Origin: Runella sp. CRIBMP
Lineage (GTDB): Bacteria > Bacteroidota > Bacteroidia > Cytophagales > Spirosomataceae
DNA length: 64,000 nt
Direction of reading: 5' to 3'
NCBI RefSeq assembly: GCF_009905605.1
Contig: NZ_JAAAKZ010000007.1
Coordinates: 62,001 to 126,000 of the forward strand
Below the pieces are notes generated by a model that was given only the letters and a program-made list of their open reading frames with translations, searched no databases and was not told the origin of the DNA. The position numbers and the translations under genes were made by a program. Positions within the stretch are counted from its first letter, which is position 1, and each line of letters opens with the position of its first letter. Of the stretch, positions 9,683 through 18,057 are shown piece after piece.

Positions 9683-9704
9683 CTCAGTTTGGTCAAAATT
9701 CATT

Positions 9705-9740
9705 AAAAAAGGGATAGCCTCAGTAGGTTGTCCCTTTTTT
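9705..9740 (+). terminator. Rho-independent-type terminator after ricT
   Basis: AAAAAAGGGA at 9705-9714 pairs with TCCCTTTTTT at 9731-9740, with partial pairing between (AGCC/GGTT). The T-run and its place 22 bp past the ricT stop fit a terminator. Confidence 0.75.
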
Positions 9741-9830
9741 AATTTGCTGGAAATCAATATATTGCTCCCTCTTATGTTCATTTATTTCCCAATTTGATGA
9801 ATTGGTTTCAGAAAGCTTCTTTATGGTATT

Positions 9831-9962
9831 TTACAATACCTGGATGGTTTCTTTCTGTTTGGCGTCGCGTTGGCGTAAATACTCGTTTTCGGTTTTTAGT
9901 CGATGTAGCTCTGTTTCGGTGGCTGGATTGCCGCCAAAAGCGTTCAAAGTTATGACTGATTA
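9831..9962 (-). pseudogene. Probable remnant of an IS3-type transposase OrfA C-terminus
   Basis: Read leftward, one frame ends in a run of about 36 codons including ELHRLKTENEYLRQRD and stops at TAA (complement 9831-9833). A charged L-x-R-L-K-x-E-N-x-x-L-R-Q coiled-coil segment is typical of the OrfA C-terminus of IS3-family and related insertion sequences. The frame is closed upstream by a stop within the same ~130 bp, no orfB follows, and no terminal repeats were found. The match is by eye and short, so the family name is tentative. Confidence 0.35.
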
Positions 9963-10155
9963 ACGATGCAATACATTCTTTTGACACCACAAAACTATGG
10001 TTTATTATTTAGAAGAGTTGGCTCTTTTTTGGATAATCACCTACCCAGCAACTGCTGGATAATTGCACTTCAAATCTACATCTTTAACCTAAAAAAGTTG
10101 TTCTACCTTTTTTGTATAAATAGTCCCTATCGATGATTCACAAGGATATTTTTAG
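9963..10155. other. AT-rich intergenic DNA, no gene seen
   Basis: AT-rich stretch between the transposase-like remnant and the promoter of the ELW-repeat gene. No reading frame of interest and no hairpin longer than a few base pairs was noticed. Confidence 0.4.
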
Positions 10156-10185
10156 TTTGTTTTTAAATATAATATTCTAAATTTG
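10156..10185 (+). promoter_or_regulatory. Bacteroidota-type promoter for the ELW-repeat gene
   Basis: TTTG at 10156-10159 and TAAATTTG at 10178-10185 are 18 nt apart, matching the -33 TTTG / -7 TAnnTTTG consensus of Bacteroidota housekeeping promoters. The leader to the ATG at 10343 would be about 150 nt. Confidence 0.6.
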
Positions 10186-10342
10186 TCTTATAGGTATATT
10201 TTTATTTGGTGTATATCCCATTCGTTGTTGTATTGTAATGGAAAAAATGGCGCTTCAATTCTTAATTTTTATTGTATATTAGAATGCGAGTTTATTATTT
10301 AACACTGGGTAGTTTGGCAGGAGGGGCTTTGAGTTAAACGTT

Positions 10343-13300
10343 ATGAAACAATTTTGCACAACCATTTTCTATCTTCTTTTATTCGTTCAATCTTATGGAC
10401 AACAACTGCTCAAGGATGTGTACGGCACAAACGGGAGCACGTTGGACGTAGCCAATGCCGTCAACATTAGTGGGTTAGTTTATTATACGGCTTCGTCAGA
10501 AAAAGGGACGTTGCTGTACAAAACTGACGGTACACCCAGCGGGACGGTATTGTTGGATATGACGGCCGTTGGAGATTATATACAATCGCCCAGCAATCTG
10601 ACGAATTTTAACGGGTCGCTGATTTTTTTGGCGCACAAACGTGGCAGTGGCTACGGCTTGTTTAAAACCAATGGCTCTATCACTGGAACCACCGAATTAT
10701 TTAATACTGCCTCGGGAAATGCTTACATGAAAGTATTGGGGGTTTTGAGCAATGTGTTGTATTTCAGTTTTTTACAAGATAGTACTGGGGTCGAATTATG
10801 GCGTACAAACGGCACGGCCGCTGGTACCTATATGGTTAAAAATATCAATCCTGGTAGTGCAAATGCTAATCCAAAGTCTTTTAAAGTGATTGGAGCGAAG
10901 GCGTATTTTCAGGCCAATAACGGGATAAATGGGGCGGAATTGTGGCGTACGGACGGCACGGCAACGGGAACTGTGATGGTGAAAGATATTAACCCAGGGG
11001 TTTTGGGTAGTTACCCAACTCATTTTGCGGTTGTAGACACTACCTTGTTTTTTCAGGCAAGCAATGGCGCAAACGGTTGCGAGTTATGGAAATCCAACGG
11101 AGCAGGAACGGTTTTGGTGAAAGATATTCATGCCGGAACGATTGGAAGTACGCCGAGTAATTTACAAGTTGTTAATAATCAGTTGTACTTTACGGCTTAT
11201 GATAGCGTTTCTACTCGATTGTGGAAATCCAATGGTACGGCCTTGGGTACGCAGGTAGTGAAAGACTCTTTGCGACACGTGACAAACCCCGTGGTGTTTA
11301 ACAATCAACTATTCTTTGTCGCTTCCGAAGGTTTGAAAGGATTTGAGTTGTGGAAATCGGACGGGACCCCCGCTGGAACCACCTTGCTAAAAGACATCAA
11401 TTTGAGCTCGGCGGCTTACAATGATGGGACTTTTGGTTCAAATCCAGGCTTTACCGTGGCAGGAACCACCCTTTTCTTTTTTGCCAATGATAGTATCAAT
11501 GGGCGTGAATTATGGAAAACTGATGGCACCACTGGAGGGACTGCCTTGGTAAAAAACATCGCTGATTCTACCTTCAGTTCTTACTTTGAAACCAATACTA
11601 CGTTTGCCTTTGGCAATAAAATAGCGTTTATGAGAGCGCCTTCTCCCAATGATACCTACGAACTGTGGGTGTCGGATGGCACGAGCGCGGGAACAGTTTT
11701 GGTAAAAGGCCTCAATCTAAGTTTAGGTCTTGAGCTGGCCCGTGTGGTGCCGATGGCGTTGGGTACGGGCGTTCTGTTTACAGCTTATAGCCCCGTTTCA
11801 GGCTTTGAGCTGTACCGCACCGACGGGACACAGGCCAATACAACCTTGGTCAAGGATATGAATACCGAAACGGCCAATTCCTCCGTGAATCCTTTTGGCC
11901 GAGTGGTACATTTTAACAACACAACATTCTTTACCGCCAACGATGGCAAATCGGGCACGGAGCTATGGAGGGCCGATAGCACCGCCGCTAGTGCGTTATT
12001 GTACGGTGACTTTACCAAAAATGCCTCACAAAGCCTGGGGCATTCGGTTGGCGCAACGGGTTTTTCTACCTACTTCAATAATTTTACCGTTTTCCAAAAT
12101 GAACTTTATTGGATGGTCAACGGGCGGTATTTGTGGAAAACCAACGGTGAGACTGCCCCAACGAAGGTTTTTGATACTTTTTCGTCTACATCCCAAAAAG
12201 TACTGTTTGCTACTCTTAACAATGAACTTTATTTTCTATCCAACGGACTTTATAAAAGCAGTCAAAGCGGTTTTCAGAAAATAACCGATAAAATAACTGG
12301 CGCACCTCCCCGAAGCTATTCGGAGCCAGATTCTTCCGTAAAAATGATTGCTTACAAGGGGTTTTTGTATTTCGCGGCCCAAGGCTCCGACAGCGCGGGT
12401 GTGGAATTGTGGCGTACCGATGGTACTGATCTGAGCACTACGTTGGTTAAAGACATCAATGTGGGGATGGCGAGTTCAATGCCTTATGGCTTTGTAGTGT
12501 ATAAAGATACCCTGTATTTTATTGCTAACACCGACAGTTTAGGTTATGAACTATGGCAATCAGATGGTACGGCCATGGGCACAAAACTTGTCAAAGACAT
12601 TTATGCTGGGCCCAACAGCGGTTTTGGACGAAACCCCTATTTTGAGGAATCCTACGGGGCGTTGATTATCTATGATGACAAACTCTTTTTTAGGGCTTCT
12701 GATGCAACAAACGGCATCGAACTGTGGCGGTCGGATGGTACGGCAGCGGGTACAGTATTGGTCAAAGATATTACTTCAGGTACGGCTAGTTCTACTCCTT
12801 TTTCGTTGGTGACTTTTAAAAATGAGCTTTATTTCCTTGCCAACCAGCAACTTTGGAAATCGAATGGTACCGCTCAGGGTACCCAACTGCTGAAAAGTAC
12901 GTTGCTTTCAGACTATCGAATGACAAAAGGAGACAGTTCTTTGTATTTGAATGCTTATGAATCTTCTCCCGCTTCTGGTCCCCAACATAAAAGTTACGAA
13001 TTGTACCGTTCGGACGGCACCATCTCAGGTACAGTACGATTGACGGACATCGACGCGGGAATCCGTAGCTCTTCGCCGCAATTGGTTTCGGTTCATAACG
13101 GACGGGTTTATTTTTCTGCCTACCGCGCCGATGTTGGACGGGAGTTGTGGAGGATGCGCCCCGAATGTCCGCTAGAATATTTCTTTAGCAATCCTGGTGA
13201 AACAACGGCTTCGGGAGCCATCCATCATTTTAAGGTAGAGCATCGAATTGAAGCCGCGAATCTACTAAACACCAACAGCGATGTACTCTATCAGGCGGGC

Positions 13301-13384
13301 AAGTTCGTAGAATTTAGACCTGGCTTTGAGGTCAAAGCGGGGGCGGTATTCAAGGCGCAGATTGAGGGGTGTGGAACCGATTAA
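10343..13384 (+). CDS. Secreted ELWxTDGT-repeat protein with a coathanger-type C-terminal domain
   Basis: A 1013-aa exported protein starting with a signal peptide (MKQFCTTIFYLLLFVQSYGQ). Nearly all of it is built from about 17 degenerate repeats of ~45-60 residues carrying the phrase ELWRTDGTAAGTxLVKDI, preceded by a hydrophobic beta-strand phrase (LYFxAN). Such repeats are expected to form beta-propeller-like blades. The last ~65 residues (ending YQAGKFVEFRPGFEVKAGAVFKAQIEGC) match the C-terminal domain of many Runella and Spirosoma surface proteins, called '3-coathanger stack'; another copy ends the gene at 42998-45565. No enzymatic motif is seen. A surface-adhesion or matrix role is inferred. 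The gene has its own promoter and terminator. Confidence 0.85.
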   Translation: MKQFCTTIFYLLLFVQSYGQQLLKDVYGTNGSTLDVANAVNISGLVYYTASSEKGTLLYKTDGTPSGTVLLDMTAVGDYIQSPSNLTNFNGSLIFLAHKRGSGYGLFKTNGSITGTTELFNTASGNAYMKVLGVLSNVLYFSFLQDSTGVELWRTNGTAAGTYMVKNINPGSANANPKSFKVIGAKAYFQANNGINGAELWRTDGTATGTVMVKDINPGVLGSYPTHFAVVDTTLFFQASNGANGCELWKSNGAGTVLVKDIHAGTIGSTPSNLQVVNNQLYFTAYDSVSTRLWKSNGTALGTQVVKDSLRHVTNPVVFNNQLFFVASEGLKGFELWKSDGTPAGTTLLKDINLSSAAYNDGTFGSNPGFTVAGTTLFFFANDSINGRELWKTDGTTGGTALVKNIADSTFSSYFETNTTFAFGNKIAFMRAPSPNDTYELWVSDGTSAGTVLVKGLNLSLGLELARVVPMALGTGVLFTAYSPVSGFELYRTDGTQANTTLVKDMNTETANSSVNPFGRVVHFNNTTFFTANDGKSGTELWRADSTAASALLYGDFTKNASQSLGHSVGATGFSTYFNNFTVFQNELYWMVNGRYLWKTNGETAPTKVFDTFSSTSQKVLFATLNNELYFLSNGLYKSSQSGFQKITDKITGAPPRSYSEPDSSVKMIAYKGFLYFAAQGSDSAGVELWRTDGTDLSTTLVKDINVGMASSMPYGFVVYKDTLYFIANTDSLGYELWQSDGTAMGTKLVKDIYAGPNSGFGRNPYFEESYGALIIYDDKLFFRASDATNGIELWRSDGTAAGTVLVKDITSGTASSTPFSLVTFKNELYFLANQQLWKSNGTAQGTQLLKSTLLSDYRMTKGDSSLYLNAYESSPASGPQHKSYELYRSDGTISGTVRLTDIDAGIRSSSPQLVSVHNGRVYFSAYRADVGRELWRMRPECPLEYFFSNPGETTASGAIHHFKVEHRIEAANLLNTNSDVLYQAGKFVEFRPGFEVKAGAVFKAQIEGCGTD

Positions 13385-13460
13385 AGGCCTCTTCATTTGT
13401 GAATGAAACTACCTAAGAAGCAGATACCCATAAATAATGCATTGCAAATAAATAGATAAA

Positions 13461-13494
13461 AGCCCCGCCAAAACCAACTTCGGCGGGGTTTTTT
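13461..13494 (+). terminator. GC-rich terminator after the ELW-repeat gene
   Basis: CCCCGCC (13463-13469) pairs with GGCGGGG (13482-13488), followed by six T residues. A classic intrinsic terminator about 80 bp past the stop. Confidence 0.85.
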
Positions 13495-13599
13495 GTGGGT
13501 GAGGCTCAATCTTTTTAGCACGGAGATTTGACTTATGCCTACCTTTTTTCAACCTTTGACTATCAATAACCATCAACACCGGCATTATCGCTGATTTAC

Positions 13600-16500
13600 A
13601 TGAAAAAGCCTCTGTTTCTAGTTCTCTTTTCCTTTTTTTGCCTTGCAACTTCCTCTTTTGCTCAAACTACACCACCTTTTTTGCAAAACCCCAATCAGCG
13701 CTGGGTAGATTCGGTCTTTAACAGCCTGACGCCCGACGAGCGCATTGCGCAGCTTATTATGGTGGCGGCCCACGGGTATCCGATGAACCCCAAACGAGTC
13801 ATCATTGACACGACTTTCTCCAACCCGCGCGTGGTGGCGCAGTACATCCGTGACTACAAAGTGGGAGGCGTTATTTTTTTTCAGGGTGGCCCCGTGCAAC
13901 AGGCGCAACTGACCAATTATTATCAGTCCATTTCCAAAGTACCGCTTTTGGTAGCGATGGACTCTGAATGGGGCTTGGCCATGCGCCTAGACAGTGCGGT
14001 GCGCTTCCCGTACCAGATGACGATGGGGGCGATTCAGGGCAATGACGATTTGATTTATAGAATGGGCAAAGCGCTGGCGGCGCAAAAGAAACGTCTGGGT
14101 GTCCATATCAATTTTGCCCCTTCAGTCGATGTCAACAACAACGCCAATAACCCTGTCATTAACTTTCGGTCGTTTGGTGAAAATCCCCAAAAAGTATTCG
14201 AAAAATCGTACGCGTATATGAAAGGAATGCAGGACGGGGGGATTTTGAGTTCGCTCAAACACTTCCCCGGTCATGGCGATACGGGCGTGGATTCGCATTA
14301 TGATTTGCCCGTTATTCCGCACAATCGCGCCCGATTAGACTCCGTAGAATTATACCCTTTTCGTAAACTCATCGAGAAAGGTGCCGACGGCATCATGATG
14401 GCGCACTTGGCGATACCCGTATTGGATACCGCCAAAAATGTGCCTTCTACGCTCTCAAAACCCATCGTGACGGGCTTGCTGAGAGATCAGCTGCACTTCA
14501 ACGGCCTCATATATTCGGATGCCATGAACATGAAGGGGCTGACCAAATATTTTCCCAATGGAACCGGCGACGCCAAAGGATTGGAAGCAGGTATGGATGT
14601 GCTGGAATTTAGCCCCAATGTACCGGCCGCCATTGCCGAAATCAAAAAATCCATTGCCGAAGGACGCATCAGTCAGGCCGAAATAGACGCGCGGGTCAAG
14701 AAAGTTTTGGCCGCCAAAGCCTGGGTTGGATTGGCTCAATTCAAACCCATTGAAACCAAAAATCTGATTGCCGATATTAACGACAAAGAATCAGAATTGC
14801 TCAATCGTCTGCTCACCGAAAATGCGCTGACGGTTCTGAAAAATGAGGGTTATGTTTTACCCATCAAGCATTTAGATAAAATAACGATTGCTTCTGTTTC
14901 TCTAACGGATGCGCCAGCGGCCGCGGCGGCTACCAAAGATGGAGTCGTAGCCCTCGGCACTCGTAATGAAACTGCCTCAACGGGCGACCTCACTACGTTC
15001 CAAAAAACACTTTCTTTATATACCAACATAGACCATTTTATCATTCATCCTCAAACCCCCGACAGCGTGCAATCACGTATTCGATCGGCGCTCAAAAGCT
15101 ACGATGTGGTGCTGGTAGGGGCGCACCTCAACAACATTCGTCCGGGAACAAATTATGGGATTACGCCCACCACAGCAGCTTGGGTAAAAGATTTGGCCAA
15201 CAACGGTAATTCAATCATAACGGTTTTTGGAAATGCGTATTCGCTCAATAAATTGGAGGGTATTTCAAATGCCAAAGCCCTAGTGATGGCCTACCAATTG
15301 ACGCCGTTTACCGAAGAACTGTCGGCGCAGTTGTTGTTTGGAGCCATTCCTGCCAAAGGCAAACTCCCCGTAACGGTCAATGCGCAGTTTGGCTACGGCG
15401 CGGGTTTGGATATTCCTGCCATCGGTCGTCTCAAATACACCATTCCCGAAGAAGTGGGATTAAATAGCCAATGGCTTTCATTCAAGATTGACTCATTGGC
15501 CAACAACGCCATTGCTCAAAAAGCAACGCCGAGTATCGTGGTTCAGCTCGCCAAAGACGGAAAGGTATTTTATCGCAAAGCCTACGGCACGCATGTGTAT
15601 CCAACTCCGTTGAAGATGGTAAATGTGCCGCCGCGCCCCGTTCAGTTGACGGATTTGTACGATTTTGCGTCGGTAACCAAGATTGCTGGCTCGACCATGG
15701 CCTTGGCACGATTGCACAGCGAAGGCAAATTCAATCTGGACGGAACGATGAAGGATTATTTGCCCAGTTATGACAAATCCAACAAAGCCGATTTGGTCTG
15801 GCGGCAAGTGCTGACGCACCAGGCGCGCCTGAAAGCGTGGATTCCATTCTGGCGTGATACCAAAAATGCCGACGGTACTTGGAAGAAAAAGACCTTTAGC
15901 TGGGGCAAAACCGCCCACGGGCCGTACACGGTTCAGGTGACGGATAGCTTGTGGTTGCACAAAAAATACCAAAAGAAGATTTTTGATGCCATTCGCGAAT
16001 CGCCGCTTAACGAGAAGAAGGAATACATTTATTCGGACTTATCTTTCATTCTGTACCCGCAGGTGGTGCAAAACATCACGGGGGTGCCGTTTGAAGATTA
16101 TTTAAAAACCAACGTTTATCGTAAAATAGGTGCTAATTCGCTGACTTTCAATCCGAGACGCTTTTATGATTTGAGCAAAATTGTGCCAAGTGAGCGGGAT
16201 ACCTTCTACCGCGAAACGCTCATCCACGGGCGCGTACACGACGAAGGTGCCAGCATGTTGGGCGGGCTCAGCGGTCACGCGGGGCTTTTTGGTAACGCCA
16301 ACGACCTCATGAAAGTAACGCAACTGTACCTCCAAAAAGGCAGCTACGGCGGTGAGTCGTTTATTTCCGAAAACACCATGAACGAGTTTACGAGTTATCA
16401 ATTCCCTGAGTCGCGTCGTGGCATCGGCTTTGACAAACCCTGCCGGGGGAGAGATTGCGGCAACGCCCCCAAAAGCGCCACGTCGATGAGCTACGGCCAT

Positions 16501-16665
16501 ACGGGTTATACGGGTATTATGATTTGGAACGACCCCGCCTATAACCTCAACTACGTCTTTTTGTCTAACCGCGTGTACCCTACGCGCGACAACAACAAAA
16601 TCTCCACCCTCAACGTCCGCACGGCCATTATGCAGGTGGTGTATGAGGGGTTGGGGCTGAAGTAG
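13600..16665 (+). CDS. Exported glycoside hydrolase family 3 - serine beta-lactamase-like fusion
   Basis: A 1021-aa protein with a Sec signal peptide (MKKPLFLVLFSFFCLATSSFAQ). Residues ~30-370 are a GH3 catalytic domain of the beta-N-acetylhexosaminidase (NagZ) type, with the signature KHFPGHGDTGVDSHYDLP (~residue 219 on) and the nucleophile Asp307 in SDAMNMKGL. Residues ~400-610 are the GH3 C-terminal domain. From ~620 on is a class C beta-lactamase/DD-peptidase-like domain with Ser691-V-T-Lys694, Tyr811-S-Asp813 and His967-T-Gly969, the three motifs of serine penicillin-recognising enzymes. Such fusions are common in Bacteroidota and probably act on peptidoglycan fragments in the periplasm, one half on the sugar and one on the peptide or an ester. 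The substrate of each half is inferred. Confidence 0.9.
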   Translation: MKKPLFLVLFSFFCLATSSFAQTTPPFLQNPNQRWVDSVFNSLTPDERIAQLIMVAAHGYPMNPKRVIIDTTFSNPRVVAQYIRDYKVGGVIFFQGGPVQQAQLTNYYQSISKVPLLVAMDSEWGLAMRLDSAVRFPYQMTMGAIQGNDDLIYRMGKALAAQKKRLGVHINFAPSVDVNNNANNPVINFRSFGENPQKVFEKSYAYMKGMQDGGILSSLKHFPGHGDTGVDSHYDLPVIPHNRARLDSVELYPFRKLIEKGADGIMMAHLAIPVLDTAKNVPSTLSKPIVTGLLRDQLHFNGLIYSDAMNMKGLTKYFPNGTGDAKGLEAGMDVLEFSPNVPAAIAEIKKSIAEGRISQAEIDARVKKVLAAKAWVGLAQFKPIETKNLIADINDKESELLNRLLTENALTVLKNEGYVLPIKHLDKITIASVSLTDAPAAAAATKDGVVALGTRNETASTGDLTTFQKTLSLYTNIDHFIIHPQTPDSVQSRIRSALKSYDVVLVGAHLNNIRPGTNYGITPTTAAWVKDLANNGNSIITVFGNAYSLNKLEGISNAKALVMAYQLTPFTEELSAQLLFGAIPAKGKLPVTVNAQFGYGAGLDIPAIGRLKYTIPEEVGLNSQWLSFKIDSLANNAIAQKATPSIVVQLAKDGKVFYRKAYGTHVYPTPLKMVNVPPRPVQLTDLYDFASVTKIAGSTMALARLHSEGKFNLDGTMKDYLPSYDKSNKADLVWRQVLTHQARLKAWIPFWRDTKNADGTWKKKTFSWGKTAHGPYTVQVTDSLWLHKKYQKKIFDAIRESPLNEKKEYIYSDLSFILYPQVVQNITGVPFEDYLKTNVYRKIGANSLTFNPRRFYDLSKIVPSERDTFYRETLIHGRVHDEGASMLGGLSGHAGLFGNANDLMKVTQLYLQKGSYGGESFISENTMNEFTSYQFPESRRGIGFDKPCRGRDCGNAPKSATSMSYGHTGYTGIMIWNDPAYNLNYVFLSNRVYPTRDNNKISTLNVRTAIMQVVYEGLGLK

Positions 16666-16706
16666 GTTTTTTGGGGTATAATTGTAAACAGTAATCCACT
16701 ACAATT

Positions 16707-16904
16707 ATGAATAAATTATATAATTTTAGTTTGGACACTGAGTCCAGCGATGAACAACTTAACGAACTGATGAAGAATGTTTTAGAAGACGTAAAATAAC
16801 GGGTAGCAAAAGCTAAGGAGGCATTTAAAAAATTGCAAAAACAAAAAATAAAAGACGCTTTTGGAGTGTACAATAAAAAACACAATGTCGGACAAAAAGC
16901 CTAA
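16707..16904 (+). pseudogene. Antitoxin-like small gene with an in-frame stop
   Basis: From the ATG at 16707, 30 codons (MNKLYNFSLDTESSDEQLNE...) end at TAA 16797-16799. The same frame then continues for 34 sense codons (RVAKAKEAFKKLQKQ...) to TAA at 16902-16904. Both halves are charged and helical. Read through, the ~64-residue product has the size of the small helical antitoxin usually placed before a zeta-like toxin. The second stop overlaps the start of the next gene by 20 bp, the coupling expected in a toxin-antitoxin pair. A point mutation to TAA is the simplest explanation. Antitoxin identity is inferred from position, not from a recognised family. Confidence 0.55.
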
Positions 16905-17016
16905 ACTTTTGGTAATTGCAGGCCCAAACGGATCTGGAAAAACTTCCGTAACTACTCAAAAGTCAGTCAACGATGACACCGCCCCAGTCTTTCGTGTATA
17001 TCAATTGGTTCAATAA
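16885..17016 (+). pseudogene. Truncated zeta-toxin-like P-loop kinase (N-terminal stub)
   Basis: ATG at 16885 gives MSDKKPKLLVIAGPNGSGKT, the start and Walker A of zeta-toxin-family P-loop kinases, which phosphorylate UDP-N-acetylglucosamine or similar targets. The frame stops after 43 codons (TAA 17014-17016), while full proteins have roughly 190-200 aa. Family-like sequence ends soon after the P-loop (around 16957-16975). What follows reads as the leader of the DUF1016 gene, so a deletion probably removed the rest of the toxin. Without catalytic residues it should be inactive. Confidence 0.65.
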
Positions 17017-17017
17017 T

Positions 17018-18047
17018 ATGAACGACATGCAAATAAAGCACGACCTTATTCAGCAAATACACCGCATCATTGCATCGGCACAGGAGCGAGCCATTCGTTC
17101 GGTAGATACCGAGCGAGTGCTGATGTATTGGCAAATAGGCAGGGTCATTTTTGAGGAAGAACAGCAAGGGAAAGAGCGTGCAGGGTATGGCGAGTTTCTA
17201 ATCAAATCGCTGGCTCAAACCCTCGAACCTCAATATGGCAGCGGGTTTTCATACAGGCAGCTAAATCTTTTTCGGCAGTTTTACCGCACCTTCCCAATTG
17301 TGAACGCACTGCGTTCACAATTCAGTTGGACGCATTACCGAACCCTCATACGTATTGATAATGAGGACAAAAGAGAGTTTTACATCGCTGAAGCCGAAAA
17401 AAACAACTGGACGGCAAGGCAGTTGGAACGCCAAGTAAACAGCCAATTGTTTGAACGCCTTCTACTCAGCAACGATGTACAAGCCGTGTTGGCAGTAGCC
17501 CGAGCCGAAAAACTGCCCACCGATGCCAAAGAAATCATCAAAGATCCCATGGTGTTGGAGTTTTTGGGCCTAAAACGAGAGGCTGCCTACTACGAAAAAG
17601 ATTTAGAAGTCGCCATTATCACGCACCTGCAAGATTTTTTGTTGGAACTGGGCAATGGGTTTTCACGGTTCGGCGTTCCGATTCGTGGCAAGACAAAAAC
17701 GTATTCATTTGGATGGCGATGAGTTTTTTATTGACCTCGTATTTTACAACCGTTTGCTCCAATGTTTTGTGTTGTTTGAAATAAAAACCACTAAACTCAC
17801 CCATCAGGACATTGGGCAACTGCAAATGTACGTCAATTACTACGACCGCTACGAAAAGCAAGATTTTGAAAACCCCACTATTGGCGTATTATTGTGTGCC
17901 GACAAAAACGACGCAGTCGTAAAAATCACCCTGCCCGAAAACAATAAAACCATCATAGCAAGCAAATACCAGCTATACCTACCCACCGAGCAGCAATTGA
18001 TTGATGAGGTAAGAAGAGAAATTGAAAAATTAGATAATAGCTGGTAA
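17018..18047 (+). pseudogene. DUF1016 (YhcG-type) PD-(D/E)xK nuclease, frameshifted
   Basis: Two adjacent frames encode the two halves of one DUF1016 protein (~340 aa). The first half (from ATG 17018, MNDMQIKHDLIQQI) carries the DUF1016 N-terminal domain, with RVLMYWQIGRVIFEEEQQG and SWTHYRTLIRIDN. It runs to ELGNGFS at ~17665, then goes out of frame to a stop at 17722. The second half resumes with VARQKRIHLDGDEFFIDLVF and has the nuclease core (FFIDLVFY...VLFEIKTTKL...DIGQLQMYVNYYD) up to 18047. Joining GNGFS directly to FVARQ restores the normal family sequence. This means a 16-bp insertion at 17666-17681 caused the shift. DUF1016 nucleases often occur in defence or mobile regions. Left as is, the two pieces would probably not form an active nuclease. 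Confidence 0.8.
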
Positions 18048-18057
18048 TTCTATCTTT

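Noticed and set aside
9355-9797. Several overlapping frames around the Gly/Lys-rich tail of ricT
   Set aside because: They arise from the low-complexity basic tail; a run such as FFFLFLLRLLL is the antisense of Lys/Asn codons.
10343-13384. Possible tandem DNA repeat or CRISPR-like array
   Set aside because: The repetition is at protein level, degenerate in DNA, with no constant spacer length and no exact repeat unit.
15493-15972. A 159-codon minus-strand frame inside the GH3-beta-lactamase gene
   Set aside because: Opposite to the domain holding the Ser691/Lys694 motif, without family signatures.
17655-17722. Programmed ribosomal frameshift in the DUF1016 gene
   Set aside because: There is no slippery heptamer at the junction, and the shift comes with 16 extra bases that do not fit the family sequence. 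An insertion explains it better.
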